Source: Colicola sp016286205 (GTDB taxonomy: Bacteria > Bacteroidota > Bacteroidia > Bacteroidales > Paludibacteraceae). Taken from it: a DNA stretch of 64,000 bases. Made by a program: the position numbers and the translations under genes. Below, piece after piece: positions 36,401 through 43,200 of the stretch (the first letter of the stretch is position 1; each line of letters begins with the position of its first letter). The notes under the pieces were generated by a model that saw only the letters and a list, made by a program, of their open reading frames with translations, searched no databases and had not been told where the DNA came from. Where the stretch lies: contig JAEESF010000001.1 in assembly GCA_016286205.1 (NCBI GenBank), forward strand, positions 62,001 through 126,000, in the 5' to 3' direction.

Positions 36401-36453
36401 CAAACAAGCGCCAAGCAGACTGCCAAGAAACGAATTAATCCTTTGTTTTGCAT
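33406..36453 (-). CDS. secDF: SecDF fusion, protein translocase accessory subunit
   Basis: 1015 residues, the natural fusion of SecD and SecF. It uses the proton gradient to help pull proteins through SecYEG. The SecD half has IGLDLKGGMNVTMEV near the start, the periplasmic P1 region, and GMPAPARIIEE before its membrane bundle (TMGCAVDANVLIYERIREEL). The SecF half begins near residue 680 (LGIDFSGGRNYVVRF), with GYSINDTVVIFDRVRE in its helices. An unusual acidic Glu/Ala/Lys/Pro-rich insertion of about 40 residues lies in P1 near residue 255-295. It heads the secDF-clpP-clpX operon. Confidence 0.96.
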   Translation of the reverse strand: MQNKGLIRFLAVCLALVCAFYLSFSLVTGHYDKKAKEYAAGDAVKEYQYLDSIATEKVWFGYTLKECREKEINLGLDLKGGMNVTMEVSVPDILDALSGHNESENYKKALELAKQKQKSSGTDFVTLFIESYNEVDPDASLASVFSTFELKDKITLTSTNEEVEKVIREEVDGAIQNSFNVLRTRIDRFGVVQPNIQKLAQPGRILIELPGIKEPERVRKLLQGSANLEFWETYECSEILPMLAQINREFAAGSEAEAEVEEAKAEEPKAEEAPKAENDELAELVENLGTDSAAVEADQAAQLAEYKKKNPLFAILNPSVNQAGQAYRGPVVGTVHYVDTAKVNAMLNSQIAKAVLPRDVRFFWTVKPIDEAGSYFQLVALKAQRDGRASLEGDVITDARADFGQTSAYANVSMSMNAEGAKAWQRITKDNIGKSVAIVLDGFVYSFPTVQNEIAGGNSQITGNFTVEEAKDLANTLKSGKMPAPARIIEESVVGPSLGREAIQSGLWSFALGFVLILLYMIFYYGWIPGLIADAALVCNVFLLVGILASFSAVLTLPGIAGIVLTMGCAVDANVLIYERIREELRGGKGMRKAIEDGFKGAITAIVDANVTSFLTGAILAIFGTGPIKGFAVTYMIGIVSSFLTAVFITRLLLEDYAKNENAKELTFTTRLMKNFLQNMHFDFVKARRWAYCLSGAVVIFAILGLEPHLFGKLNLGIDFSGGRNYVVRFDNAINTQDVRESLDNTFSATLEDGELFSLNVITYGNDANQVRISTNYRIHEETAEADEAIETLLYQGCKPFLGDNITFDDFRSTDSNASVGIMSSQKVGPAIADDITTSAIWAVLAALVVIFLYILLRFRNFAYSVGALAALAHDTVIILGLYAILWKIMPFSMEIDQAFIAAILTVIGYSINDTVVIFDRVREYNGLYPKRERHININDALNNTLSRTFSTSMSTFVVLLAIFIFGGETIRGFVFALLMGVIVGTYSSLFIASPIAYDIQQAQARRAEKKAAKK

Positions 36454-36555
36454 AGTTTTTAGTTATTTATTTGTTTTGAGTTTTTTGTTTCCTCAATGTT
36501 TGTTTCTTATGTATGCGCACGGCACATATGACGCGCACGCCACACAAAAAGCTTG

Positions 36556-36587
36556 CAAAAGTACTGCTTTTTTTTGACATGTGCAAA
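36556..36587 (-). promoter_or_regulatory. secDF-clpP-clpX promoter
   Basis: On the minus strand: TTTG (36587-36584), 20-bp spacer, TACTTTTG (36563-36556). The leader is about 100 nt. Confidence 0.75.
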
Positions 36588-36640
36588 TATTTTCCGATTT
36601 TTTCGTCAAAAAGAAGGTGTTTTCGGAAATTAAGGTACAA

Positions 36641-36663
36641 AAAAAGAGCGCCCGGAAGCGCTC
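36641..36663 (-). terminator. Terminator of the first paralogous secreted protein gene
   Basis: Stem GAGCGC / GCGCTC with a six-base loop. On the minus strand it is followed by seven T residues. Confidence 0.75.
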
Positions 36664-36695
36664 AATTGTTATTGCATATTAATGCATAATGTTGA

Positions 36696-37610
36696 TTATT
36701 TAAGTTCCACGCCCTGCGCATTATAAGTCTTTCCGTTCTTCTCGATGAGGAGGTGACCGTCCTTAACGCGCTTAATAGCCTTTGCCTCAACAGTCGTGTT
36801 GTCTATAGCACTCGGCTCTTCATAATCGTGAACTAAACGAACCGAAAGACCATAAGAAATTTCATATGCCTCATCTGTTAAGAAGGTGGCTTGGCTGGTT
36901 TCACTGTCCCAGTAAAACTCTATAGCGTTCGCATTGTACGTATCATCCAAAGAGGAAGACCAATAACTGCCATCGAGTGATACATCATTTATTATGATTC
37001 CCTCCCAACGGTAGCCCGCAGTTGGCAAGAAGACCGCCCCTGCTATTTGCATTTGTGCCCATTGCTCTACTGAGTAGGTGTTGGTCGTAAAATTGGTCGC
37101 ATCTGGGTCGAAAGACAAACCGCTTGGAAGAGTCCAATCATCCGGAAGAAAAATATACCCACGTACATCATTTATGGTTGCAAATCCGCGTAAAGCATCG
37201 TAATTAGAACGCGCATCGTAAAGATAATACCACTCTGCAATAGTCAACGTGCGCCAGAGATTGGCCGCATTCCCGCCATTGCTGATAGCATTGGTACCCC
37301 ATTCATGGAATTCTTTGTAATCTCCAGGGGCTTCACTATGTTTTGTAGGAGCATTGCCGGTTCCCCATCCGAAGAGGTCAATCCAACCAGAGTAGGACTC
37401 CGATATATTGGCATTGTCTGCGCCAATAGTATCATACTGATTAGTTGCAAAACGCCAAGTGCTTGTACTGGCTTGGTACTGCAAGTTACCCTGCGAGAAG
37501 ACCACTTGTTTTTTTTCCGCCACGGAGAATTTGCCGCTCAGAGCGCCCTCGGTTGCAAATACACTGATATTTATAAATACCAGGACACAACACAACAATA
37601 GATTTCTCAT
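36696..37610 (-). CDS. Secreted FISUMP-like protein, paralogue 1
   Basis: 304 residues. Signal peptide (about 1-20). The body follows a pattern widespread in large paralogous families of Bacteroidota and Fibrobacterota: FSVAEKKQVVFSQGNLQYQ, GWIDLFGWGTG, WRTLTIAEWYYLYDAR, YIFLPDDWTLPSGLSF, AVFLPTAGYRWEG, GSYWSSSLDDTYNA and GLSVRLVHD. These motifs define the FISUMP-type fold related to sulfatase-modifying/C-type-lectin-like domains. The last ~25 residues (HLLIEKNGKTYNAQGVELK) look like a short sorting or anchoring tail shared with its neighbour. Function unknown; probably cell surface. Confidence 0.82.
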   Translation of the reverse strand: MRNLLLCCVLVFINISVFATEGALSGKFSVAEKKQVVFSQGNLQYQASTSTWRFATNQYDTIGADNANISESYSGWIDLFGWGTGNAPTKHSEAPGDYKEFHEWGTNAISNGGNAANLWRTLTIAEWYYLYDARSNYDALRGFATINDVRGYIFLPDDWTLPSGLSFDPDATNFTTNTYSVEQWAQMQIAGAVFLPTAGYRWEGIIINDVSLDGSYWSSSLDDTYNANAIEFYWDSETSQATFLTDEAYEISYGLSVRLVHDYEEPSAIDNTTVEAKAIKRVKDGHLLIEKNGKTYNAQGVELK

Positions 37611-37624
37611 AGTTTCTTTATTTT

Positions 37625-38551
37625 TTATTTTGTTTCTATGCCTAGCGCATTATACGTTTTTCCATTCTTTTCTATCAGCAACTGACCGTTTTCTATATGC
37701 TTCACAATCTGCTCCTGTGCAGAAGTATTATCAATTGCTTCGGTGTTTACGTCTTGTACTAAACGAACGGCAGCACCTACCTTTCGATATTGATCCCGCA
37801 CTCCGACTTCTTTGGCATCGAAAAAGAAGAAATATGCGTAAGAAGCATCCTCTGGCGTGGAAGTCCAATAGCGGCCTTCTTCCCCTATTCCACCTACATC
37901 TGCTCCCACACGATAGCCTGCTGCCGGAAGAAAAATCGCACCGGCATTTTCCATCTGAAACCACTGGTCAGCATCATACGCATTGTGCGAAAAATTGTTT
38001 TTGCTGCTGTTTGTATAACAACTATCATTACATACCAAACCTTTAGAGGAACCCGGATAAAAATCGAGACCTTCGGGTGTTTCCCAATTATCAGGAAGAA
38101 CAATCAGTCCGTGACTTACAAAGCCATTATTCACAGTACCCAGACCAAATAAGTTAGCTGCATTGGAACGCAAAAAGAACAAATAGTTCCATTCTTCAGA
38201 AGTCAATACTCGCCAACGATTAGTCCCCCGAAGCTCAATATCATTTATTCCCCAATCCACGAAAGTGGCGTAATCAGCGTTTTGGGTTGTGCGCAGAGTA
38301 GGATTGTCGCCTGTACCATAGCCAAAAAGATCTATAGAATAGGAAGTTAGAGAAGCGTTGTACTCTCCTCTGTAATCAGGCTGATAAGAACAATATTCCC
38401 ATTTGCCAGAACCGGGGAGATAAATCAGATTCGCCCACGAGAACACAACTTGTTTGTCTGCTGCAACAGAAAATCTACCAGGGCGCGTACCATCATAAGC
38501 CATGGCACTAACAGCGCACAGCACTGCAATAAAAAGTGTAATTTTTCTCAT
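37625..38551 (-). CDS. Secreted FISUMP-like protein, paralogue 2
   Basis: 308 residues, clearly related to the gene 14 bp downstream: FSVAADKQVVFSWANLIYL, SIDLFGYGTGDNP, WRVLTSEEWNYLFFLRS, LIVLPDNWETPEGLDF, AIFLPAAGYRVG, RYWTSTPED and AAVRLVQD. It ends in nearly the same tail (QLLIEKNGKTYNALGIETK). The central loops differ strongly while the framework and tail are conserved, as expected for surface proteins under diversifying pressure after tandem duplication. Confidence 0.82.
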   Translation of the reverse strand: MRKITLFIAVLCAVSAMAYDGTRPGRFSVAADKQVVFSWANLIYLPGSGKWEYCSYQPDYRGEYNASLTSYSIDLFGYGTGDNPTLRTTQNADYATFVDWGINDIELRGTNRWRVLTSEEWNYLFFLRSNAANLFGLGTVNNGFVSHGLIVLPDNWETPEGLDFYPGSSKGLVCNDSCYTNSSKNNFSHNAYDADQWFQMENAGAIFLPAAGYRVGADVGGIGEEGRYWTSTPEDASYAYFFFFDAKEVGVRDQYRKVGAAVRLVQDVNTEAIDNTSAQEQIVKHIENGQLLIEKNGKTYNALGIETK

Positions 38552-38616
38552 AATAGTTTGATTTTAGTTAATATTGTTGTTAATTGTTTTTGATTTCTAT
38601 CTGTTTTGTCTGATCG

Positions 38617-38750
38617 AAAAATGTACTCTGATTAAGATTTTGACCTTACGGGAGTATAACGTGGTTTGACCGAGACTTTACCGAGACATAAACGAGAGCA
38701 CTACCTGACATTCTCGACCTCAAAAAATGTACTCTCATTAAGATTCTGCC
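38617..38750. repeat. Imperfect 28-bp direct repeats flanking an 11-bp array
   Basis: The two copies read AAAAATGTACTCT-G/C-ATTAAGATT-T/C-TG and are about 106 bp apart. Between them lie four units of the 11-bp family: CCGAGACTTTA, CCGAGACATAA, ACGAGAGCACT, ACCTGACATTC (38670-38713). Confidence 0.8.
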
Positions 38751-38752
38751 AT

Positions 38753-38791
38753 AAAACGACAAACGGCACTTGACACAATGGTCAAGCACCG
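38753..38791 (-). terminator. Probable pckA terminator
   Basis: CGGCACTTGAC (38764-38774) and GTCAAGCACCG (38781-38791) form an 11-bp stem with two G-U pairs and a 6-nt loop. The minus-strand tail (TTTGTCGTTTTAT) is only moderately T-rich. Confidence 0.55.
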
Positions 38792-38910
38792 CTTGTACGT
38801 TGCGAATTATTTAAGATTCTCCTCTAATCCCCTATTCGTATGGGGGGGGGTAATCTGCTGATTATTAATCCGTTGCGAGCGCATTAAAGTTCTTTATCCA
38901 AAGGGAACGA

Positions 38911-40515
38911 TTACAATTGCGGACCAGCAGCGACAAGTGCTTTACCAGCCTCGTTGGTGGTGTACTTGCTGAAGTTCTTGATGAAACGTGCGGCCAGATC
39001 TTTAGCCTTAGTATCCCATTCTGCAGCATCTTTGTAGGTGTCGCGTGGATCGAGAATAGCAGGATCAACACCCGGCAGAGCTGTCGGTACTTCGAAATTG
39101 AAGAACGGAATCTTCTTGGTAGGAGCGGTCAGGATATCGCCACCAAGGATAGCGTCGATGATACCACGCGTGTCGCGAATCGAGATACGCTTGCCTGTGC
39201 CATTCCAACCGGTGTTAACCAGATAAGCCTTAGCACCACTCTTCTCCATCTTCTTAACCAATTCCTCAGCATACTTGGTAGGATGCAACTCGAGGAAAGC
39301 CTGGCCGAAGCAAGCGGAGAAAGTAGGAGTCGGCTCGGTGATACCACGCTCGGTACCCGCCAACTTAGCGGTGAAGCCGCTCAAGAAATAGTATTTGGTT
39401 TGCTCCGGAGTCAGGATAGACACAGGAGGCAGAACACCGAAAGCATCGGCGCTGAGGAAGATGACATTCTTAGCAGCCGGGCCAGCCGATACAGGACGAA
39501 CGATCTTCTCGATGTGGTTGATAGGATAGGAAACACGGGTATTCTCAGTCACGCTCTTGTCAGCGAAATCGATCTTGCCGTTAGCGTCAACCGTCACATT
39601 CTCAAGAAGAGCGTTGCGGCGAATAGCATTGTAGATATCAGGCTCGGACTCTTTGTCCAGGTTGATAACCTTAGCATAGCAACCACCTTCGAAATTGAAG
39701 ACACCCTGATCATCCCATCCGTGCTCGTCATCACCGATAAGCAGACGTTTCGGGTCAGTCGAAAGAGTCGTTTTTCCGGTTCCGGAGAGACCGAAGAAGA
39801 TAGCGGTATTCTTGCCTTCCATATCCGTATTAGCGGAGCAGTGCATCGAAGCGATACCCTTCAACGGCAAGTAGTAGTTCATCATGGAGAACATACCTTT
39901 CTTCATCTCACCACCATACCAAGTGTTGAGGATAACTTGCTCGCGGCTAGTAGTGTTAAATGCGACACAAGTCTCGCTGTTCAGGCCGAGTTCTTTGAAA
40001 TTCTCTACCTTAGCCAACGAAGCATTGTAGATAACGAAATCAGGCTCGAAGTTCTCGAGTTCTTCTGCGCTCGGTTGGATGAACATATTCTTTACGAAAT
40101 GTGCTTGCCAAGCCACCTCAACGATGAAACGAACGGCCATACGGGTGTCTTTGTTAGCACCACAGAAAGCATCAACAACATACAGATCTTTGTCGCAGAG
40201 CTCCTTGATAGCCAACTCTTTCACCTTAGCCCAAATTTCCTCGGACATCGGGTGGTTGTCGTTCTTGTACTCCTCGCTAGTCCACCAAACGGTATCCTTC
40301 GAGTTCTTGTCCATTACGATGTATTTGTCCTTAGGCGAACGGCCGGTATAGATACCGGTCATGACATTCACAGCGTCAAGCTCGGTGTTTTGACCTTTTG
40401 CGTAGCCGGTCAACTCAGGTTTTGTCTCCTCTGCGAACAAATACTCGTAGGATGGGTTGTGGGCGATAACGGTAGCGCCCTTAATGCCATACTTAGTTAA
40501 ATCTAAAGCTTTCAT
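38911..40515 (-). CDS. pckA: Phosphoenolpyruvate carboxykinase (ATP)
   Basis: 534 residues. It interconverts oxaloacetate + ATP and PEP + CO2 + ADP. The P-loop is FFGLSGTGKTTLS, followed by IGDDEHGW (metal/ATP) and NFEGGCYAK. The substrate arginine region (IYTGRSPKDKYIV) near residue 55-70 is intact, and the adenine-binding region RISIRDTRGIIDAIL is present. In Bacteroidales this enzyme usually fixes CO2 on the way to succinate, working with the malate dehydrogenase also encoded here. Strong codon bias suggests high expression. Confidence 0.97.
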   Translation of the reverse strand: MKALDLTKYGIKGATVIAHNPSYEYLFAEETKPELTGYAKGQNTELDAVNVMTGIYTGRSPKDKYIVMDKNSKDTVWWTSEEYKNDNHPMSEEIWAKVKELAIKELCDKDLYVVDAFCGANKDTRMAVRFIVEVAWQAHFVKNMFIQPSAEELENFEPDFVIYNASLAKVENFKELGLNSETCVAFNTTSREQVILNTWYGGEMKKGMFSMMNYYLPLKGIASMHCSANTDMEGKNTAIFFGLSGTGKTTLSTDPKRLLIGDDEHGWDDQGVFNFEGGCYAKVINLDKESEPDIYNAIRRNALLENVTVDANGKIDFADKSVTENTRVSYPINHIEKIVRPVSAGPAAKNVIFLSADAFGVLPPVSILTPEQTKYYFLSGFTAKLAGTERGITEPTPTFSACFGQAFLELHPTKYAEELVKKMEKSGAKAYLVNTGWNGTGKRISIRDTRGIIDAILGGDILTAPTKKIPFFNFEVPTALPGVDPAILDPRDTYKDAAEWDTKAKDLAARFIKNFSKYTTNEAGKALVAAGPQL

Positions 40516-40597
40516 TTTAATATATTTTTGTGTTAATTATTGATGATTTGGGGCATTTGGCAGCGTTCGGAACAAAGAGCCGCTACTAAACACGCTA

Positions 40598-40628
40598 CAA
40601 AATTAGTACATTTTTAGCAAATACGCAA
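40598..40628 (-). promoter_or_regulatory. pckA promoter
   Basis: On the minus strand: TTTG (40628-40625), 19-bp spacer, TAATTTTG (40605-40598). The leader is about 75 nt. Confidence 0.65.
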
Positions 40629-40675
40629 ATAATGCGAGTGTTTTTTAAGAATTTTTCTTAAAAATGACAATTTCG

Positions 40676-40707
40676 TTTGCCAAATTCGGCAAAAAAGCGT
40701 ACCTTTG
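40676..40707 (+). promoter_or_regulatory. tsaC promoter, start codon within 10 bases
   Basis: TTTG 40676-40679, 20-bp spacer, TACCTTTG 40700-40707. The ATG at 40717 leaves about 2-5 nt of leader, so the mRNA is probably leaderless. Confidence 0.78.
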
Positions 40708-40716
40708 TCGTCGATT

Positions 40717-41325
40717 ATGGATTTTGCGAGATACGATAAGGCCGATTTGGAGGAAGCGTTGCGGGTGTTGCGCAGCGGAGGAATCATTCTCTACCCGACT
40801 GATACTGTTTGGGGGATTGGTTGTGATGCGACCAACGAAGAAGCCGTGAAGCGCATTTATGCGCTCAAGCAGCGAGAAGACAGCAAAGCGATGTTGGTTT
40901 TGCTAGACAATGCCGCTAAACTGGATTACTATGTGAATGTGCCAGAAACGGCCGAGATGCTGCTAGAGACAGCAAATGATGGGAATGGTGAGAATGATGG
41001 AATGATGAAGCCGATGACAATAATTTATCCGCATGCAAAGCACTTCGCGCCCAGTCTGATCGCGGAAGACGGGTCCATCGGCATACGAATTACTACCGAG
41101 ACATTCTCGAGACAACTATGTGAAAAATTGAGGAGACCAATAGTCTCCACAAGTGCCAATATCAGTGGTCAGCCTACGGCCCATTTCTACCACGAGATAA
41201 GTCAAGAAATAATAGACGGCGTAGATTATGTGTGTCAGTTCCGCCGCGATGATGATAGTCCTCACGAGCCGAGCTGCATCATCAAGCTGAATGAGGACGG
41301 GACATTTAAGATTTTACGTCCATAG
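40717..41325 (+). CDS. tsaC: Threonylcarbamoyl-AMP synthase (YrdC/Sua5 family)
   Basis: 202 residues from ATG 40717; upstream TTG codons fall in the promoter box. It makes threonylcarbamoyl-AMP from Thr, bicarbonate and ATP for the universal t6A37 tRNA modification. The family signature is clear: LRSGGIILYPTDTVWGIGCDATNEEAVKRIYALKQRE, then PMTIIYPH and RRPIVSTSANISGQPT. A short Gly/Asn/Met insertion (NDGNGENDGMM) sits before the PMT motif. The 3' end overlaps the convergent xseB gene by 20 bp. Confidence 0.94.
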   Translation: MDFARYDKADLEEALRVLRSGGIILYPTDTVWGIGCDATNEEAVKRIYALKQREDSKAMLVLLDNAAKLDYYVNVPETAEMLLETANDGNGENDGMMKPMTIIYPHAKHFAPSLIAEDGSIGIRITTETFSRQLCEKLRRPIVSTSANISGQPTAHFYHEISQEIIDGVDYVCQFRRDDDSPHEPSCIIKLNEDGTFKILRP

Positions 41326-41491
41326 CGAGTTTCTCAATTTCTTTGCGGCAATAATCAAGCAGACGAGTAGCCTCATCTGCCAATTGCTTGTACGCATCAA
41401 CACTGATTGCCTCGCTTTGTTCCAATTGAGAAACGATAGTTTCTACGCGCTTGAGCGCTTCGTCGTATGACAACTGTTTTTCCATAGCCAT
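41306..41491 (-). CDS. xseB: Exodeoxyribonuclease VII small subunit
   Basis: 61 residues. The start ATG at 41491 overlaps the stop of the sugar-transferase gene by one base (TAATG); the second Met (41485) is an alternative. The sequence LSYDEALKRVETIVSQLEQSEAISVDAYKQLADEATRLLDYCRKEI is the standard XseB coiled coil. It needs the large subunit XseA, which is not in this window. Confidence 0.88.
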   Translation of the reverse strand: MAMEKQLSYDEALKRVETIVSQLEQSEAISVDAYKQLADEATRLLDYCRKEIEKLAMDVKS

Positions 41492-42759
41492 TACCTTCCT
41501 TTGCCGCGCAGAATGACACCGATAGTGAAGAAAAGAATCTTCATATCGAGCAACAACGACATATTCTCCACATAGACCACATCGCAATTGAGGCGTTCGA
41601 TCATCTTATCCATTGTATCGGTGTAGCCAACGCGAATAGGTCCCCAACTGGTCAAACCCGGACGAACCTTGTAGAGCAAACAATAATACGGTGCTTTCTC
41701 CATGATTTGTTTGACGAAGAACGGCCGTTCGGGACGCGGTCCAACGATAGACATATCGCCTCGCAGAATATTCCACAACTGAGGCCATTCGTCCAATCGA
41801 TATTTGCGCAACCAACGTCCCACAGGCGTGATACGCGGATCGCCATCATGCGTGACTTGGGGTCCATCCTCTTCGGCATTTTCAATCATCGTACGGAACT
41901 TGAAGATAGTGAACGGCAATCCATATTGGCCCATTCGTTTCTGGCGATAGATGACCGGTCCCGCAGAAGAGCAACGGACTAGTATAGAAATGACGAGAAA
42001 CAGAGGAGACATAATCACCAGGCCCACCGCAGCACAAACAATATCGAAAGCGCGCTTGATACACAATTCGGCATCAGTCATGTGATGCTCCGTAATCTGG
42101 ATCAACGACGGACTATTCAGTTGGCCGATGCGCGCGGCACCCGTGAGCATATCGTACACACGAGGAATCATACTAATCTCGCACGTCAGCGGATAGAGCA
42201 GAGCAATGATGCGGTACAATTGTTCATCAGTATAATTGCTAGGAAGATCGATGATCACTTCCTCTTGTTCGCCCGCAACCAGTTGCTTAGCTTCTTCCAG
42301 CGAATGGATGGTTCGCGTACGCGATATACCCTGCCGCCTGGTTAACAGCGTGATGAACAAACGAGGAATATAACTCAGAACAAACTGCAAGCCAAAAAGT
42401 ACCAGAAGCGAGAGCAAATAGCGCTGATAGGAAACCACTTTATCATCAATGATGATAACGAAGAAGAACAACAACGCTATCACTATCGCCGAAATGAATG
42501 TGCGCAGGAACTCGCGCCAAAGTGGTTTTTGGAACGGGCGCAGATAGTAACCGGAGAGATAATAGACGAACAAGCAAACCAACGGATAGACCAACAGAGG
42601 AAGGCGGAAATCGAAAGCAGGAATCAGGATATTTTCCCACCCCCAAACGCGTCCTTCGTACACCAACCATCGGAACAACAGGAAGCACAGCCACACCAGT
42701 TCGCTACTGATGATGTCTGCCAGAATATACCTTATTTGTTGCTTGCGTCGTACGTTCAT
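41491..42759 (-). CDS. Polyprenyl-phosphate sugar-1-phosphate transferase (WbaP/WcaJ type)
   Basis: 422 residues. Four to five N-terminal helices and a degenerate Rossmann region precede a catalytic PglC-like domain from about residue 230: KRAFDIVCAAVGLVIMSPLF, YRQKRMGQYGLPFTIFKFRTM, TPVGRWLRKYRLDEWPQLWNILRGDMSIVGPRPERP and VRPGLTSWGPI. The Asp-Glu dyad is in RLDEWPQ. It loads the first sugar onto undecaprenyl phosphate to start exopolysaccharide or O-antigen synthesis. No glycosyltransferases are adjacent, so its pathway genes are elsewhere. Confidence 0.92.
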   Translation of the reverse strand: MNVRRKQQIRYILADIISSELVWLCFLLFRWLVYEGRVWGWENILIPAFDFRLPLLVYPLVCLFVYYLSGYYLRPFQKPLWREFLRTFISAIVIALLFFFVIIIDDKVVSYQRYLLSLLVLFGLQFVLSYIPRLFITLLTRRQGISRTRTIHSLEEAKQLVAGEQEEVIIDLPSNYTDEQLYRIIALLYPLTCEISMIPRVYDMLTGAARIGQLNSPSLIQITEHHMTDAELCIKRAFDIVCAAVGLVIMSPLFLVISILVRCSSAGPVIYRQKRMGQYGLPFTIFKFRTMIENAEEDGPQVTHDGDPRITPVGRWLRKYRLDEWPQLWNILRGDMSIVGPRPERPFFVKQIMEKAPYYCLLYKVRPGLTSWGPIRVGYTDTMDKMIERLNCDVVYVENMSLLLDMKILFFTIGVILRGKGR

Positions 42760-42769
42760 AGTCCGTTAC

Positions 42770-43180
42770 TTAAAATTCCTCATCAAAGCCACTTGTCTTG
42801 TCGTAAATATGAATCAAGATAGCGTCATAGAAAGGATAATCACGATACTCGACCGAGAAAGTGACTTCGCCCGGAAAATCCTTAGCCAACTGAACGCCCA
42901 CACGGTCGCCGCGACGAACTTCCTGCGAATTGGAATCGGTATCATCTACTCCCTTGAGATTGTAGATGCCGTACAGGGTCATAAAAGTATCGTCATCGTT
43001 GAGAAAGACAACGCGGCACTGGAAACCTACGTGCGAAGTGTGATTGACTACGCGAATTTGATTGTAAGACCGCTCAGGTCCTTTGACCGTAAACGCATAT
43101 TTGTTAGGTGCAGATTCTTCTTGTCCCCAAACACCAATGGTCATCAGGACCGCTACTAAAGCAATAAAAAAACGTTTCAT
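42770..43180 (-). CDS. Small secreted protein of unknown function
   Basis: 136 residues. A signal peptide ends near GVWGQ (residues 1-20), followed by a beta-rich domain (KYAFTVKGPERSYNQIRVVNHTSHVGFQCRVVFLNDDDTFMTLYGIYNLKG ..., quoted here only in part), an immunoglobulin-like layout. No family is recognised. It lies between the ClC channel gene (20 bp upstream) and the sugar-transferase gene (10 bp downstream), so it is co-transcribed. Confidence 0.75.
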   Translation of the reverse strand: MKRFFIALVAVLMTIGVWGQEESAPNKYAFTVKGPERSYNQIRVVNHTSHVGFQCRVVFLNDDDTFMTLYGIYNLKGVDDTDSNSQEVRRGDRVGVQLAKDFPGEVTFSVEYRDYPFYDAILIHIYDKTSGFDEEF

Positions 43181-43200
43181 GATTTATGTTATTTATAGGT

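Larger units (their letters stand above)
38552..38910. other. Gene-free stretch with repeats between paralogue 2 and pckA
   Basis: No gene is supported. It holds two copies of an imperfect 28-bp direct repeat (38617-38645 and 38723-38750), an 11-bp array between them (38670-38713), the pckA terminator (38753-38791) and a run of nine G at 38842-38850. The promoter of paralogue 2 must lie here too, but I could not place it with confidence. Confidence 0.7.

Noticed and set aside
38917..40500. 527-codon open frame on the strand opposite pckA
   Set aside because: It mirrors a highly expressed, biased-codon gene; the translation has no recognisable domain, signal or composition of a real protein. 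The same applies to long opposite-strand frames under gap (4628-6001), secDF (32764-34017) and the first giant protein (1705-3138).
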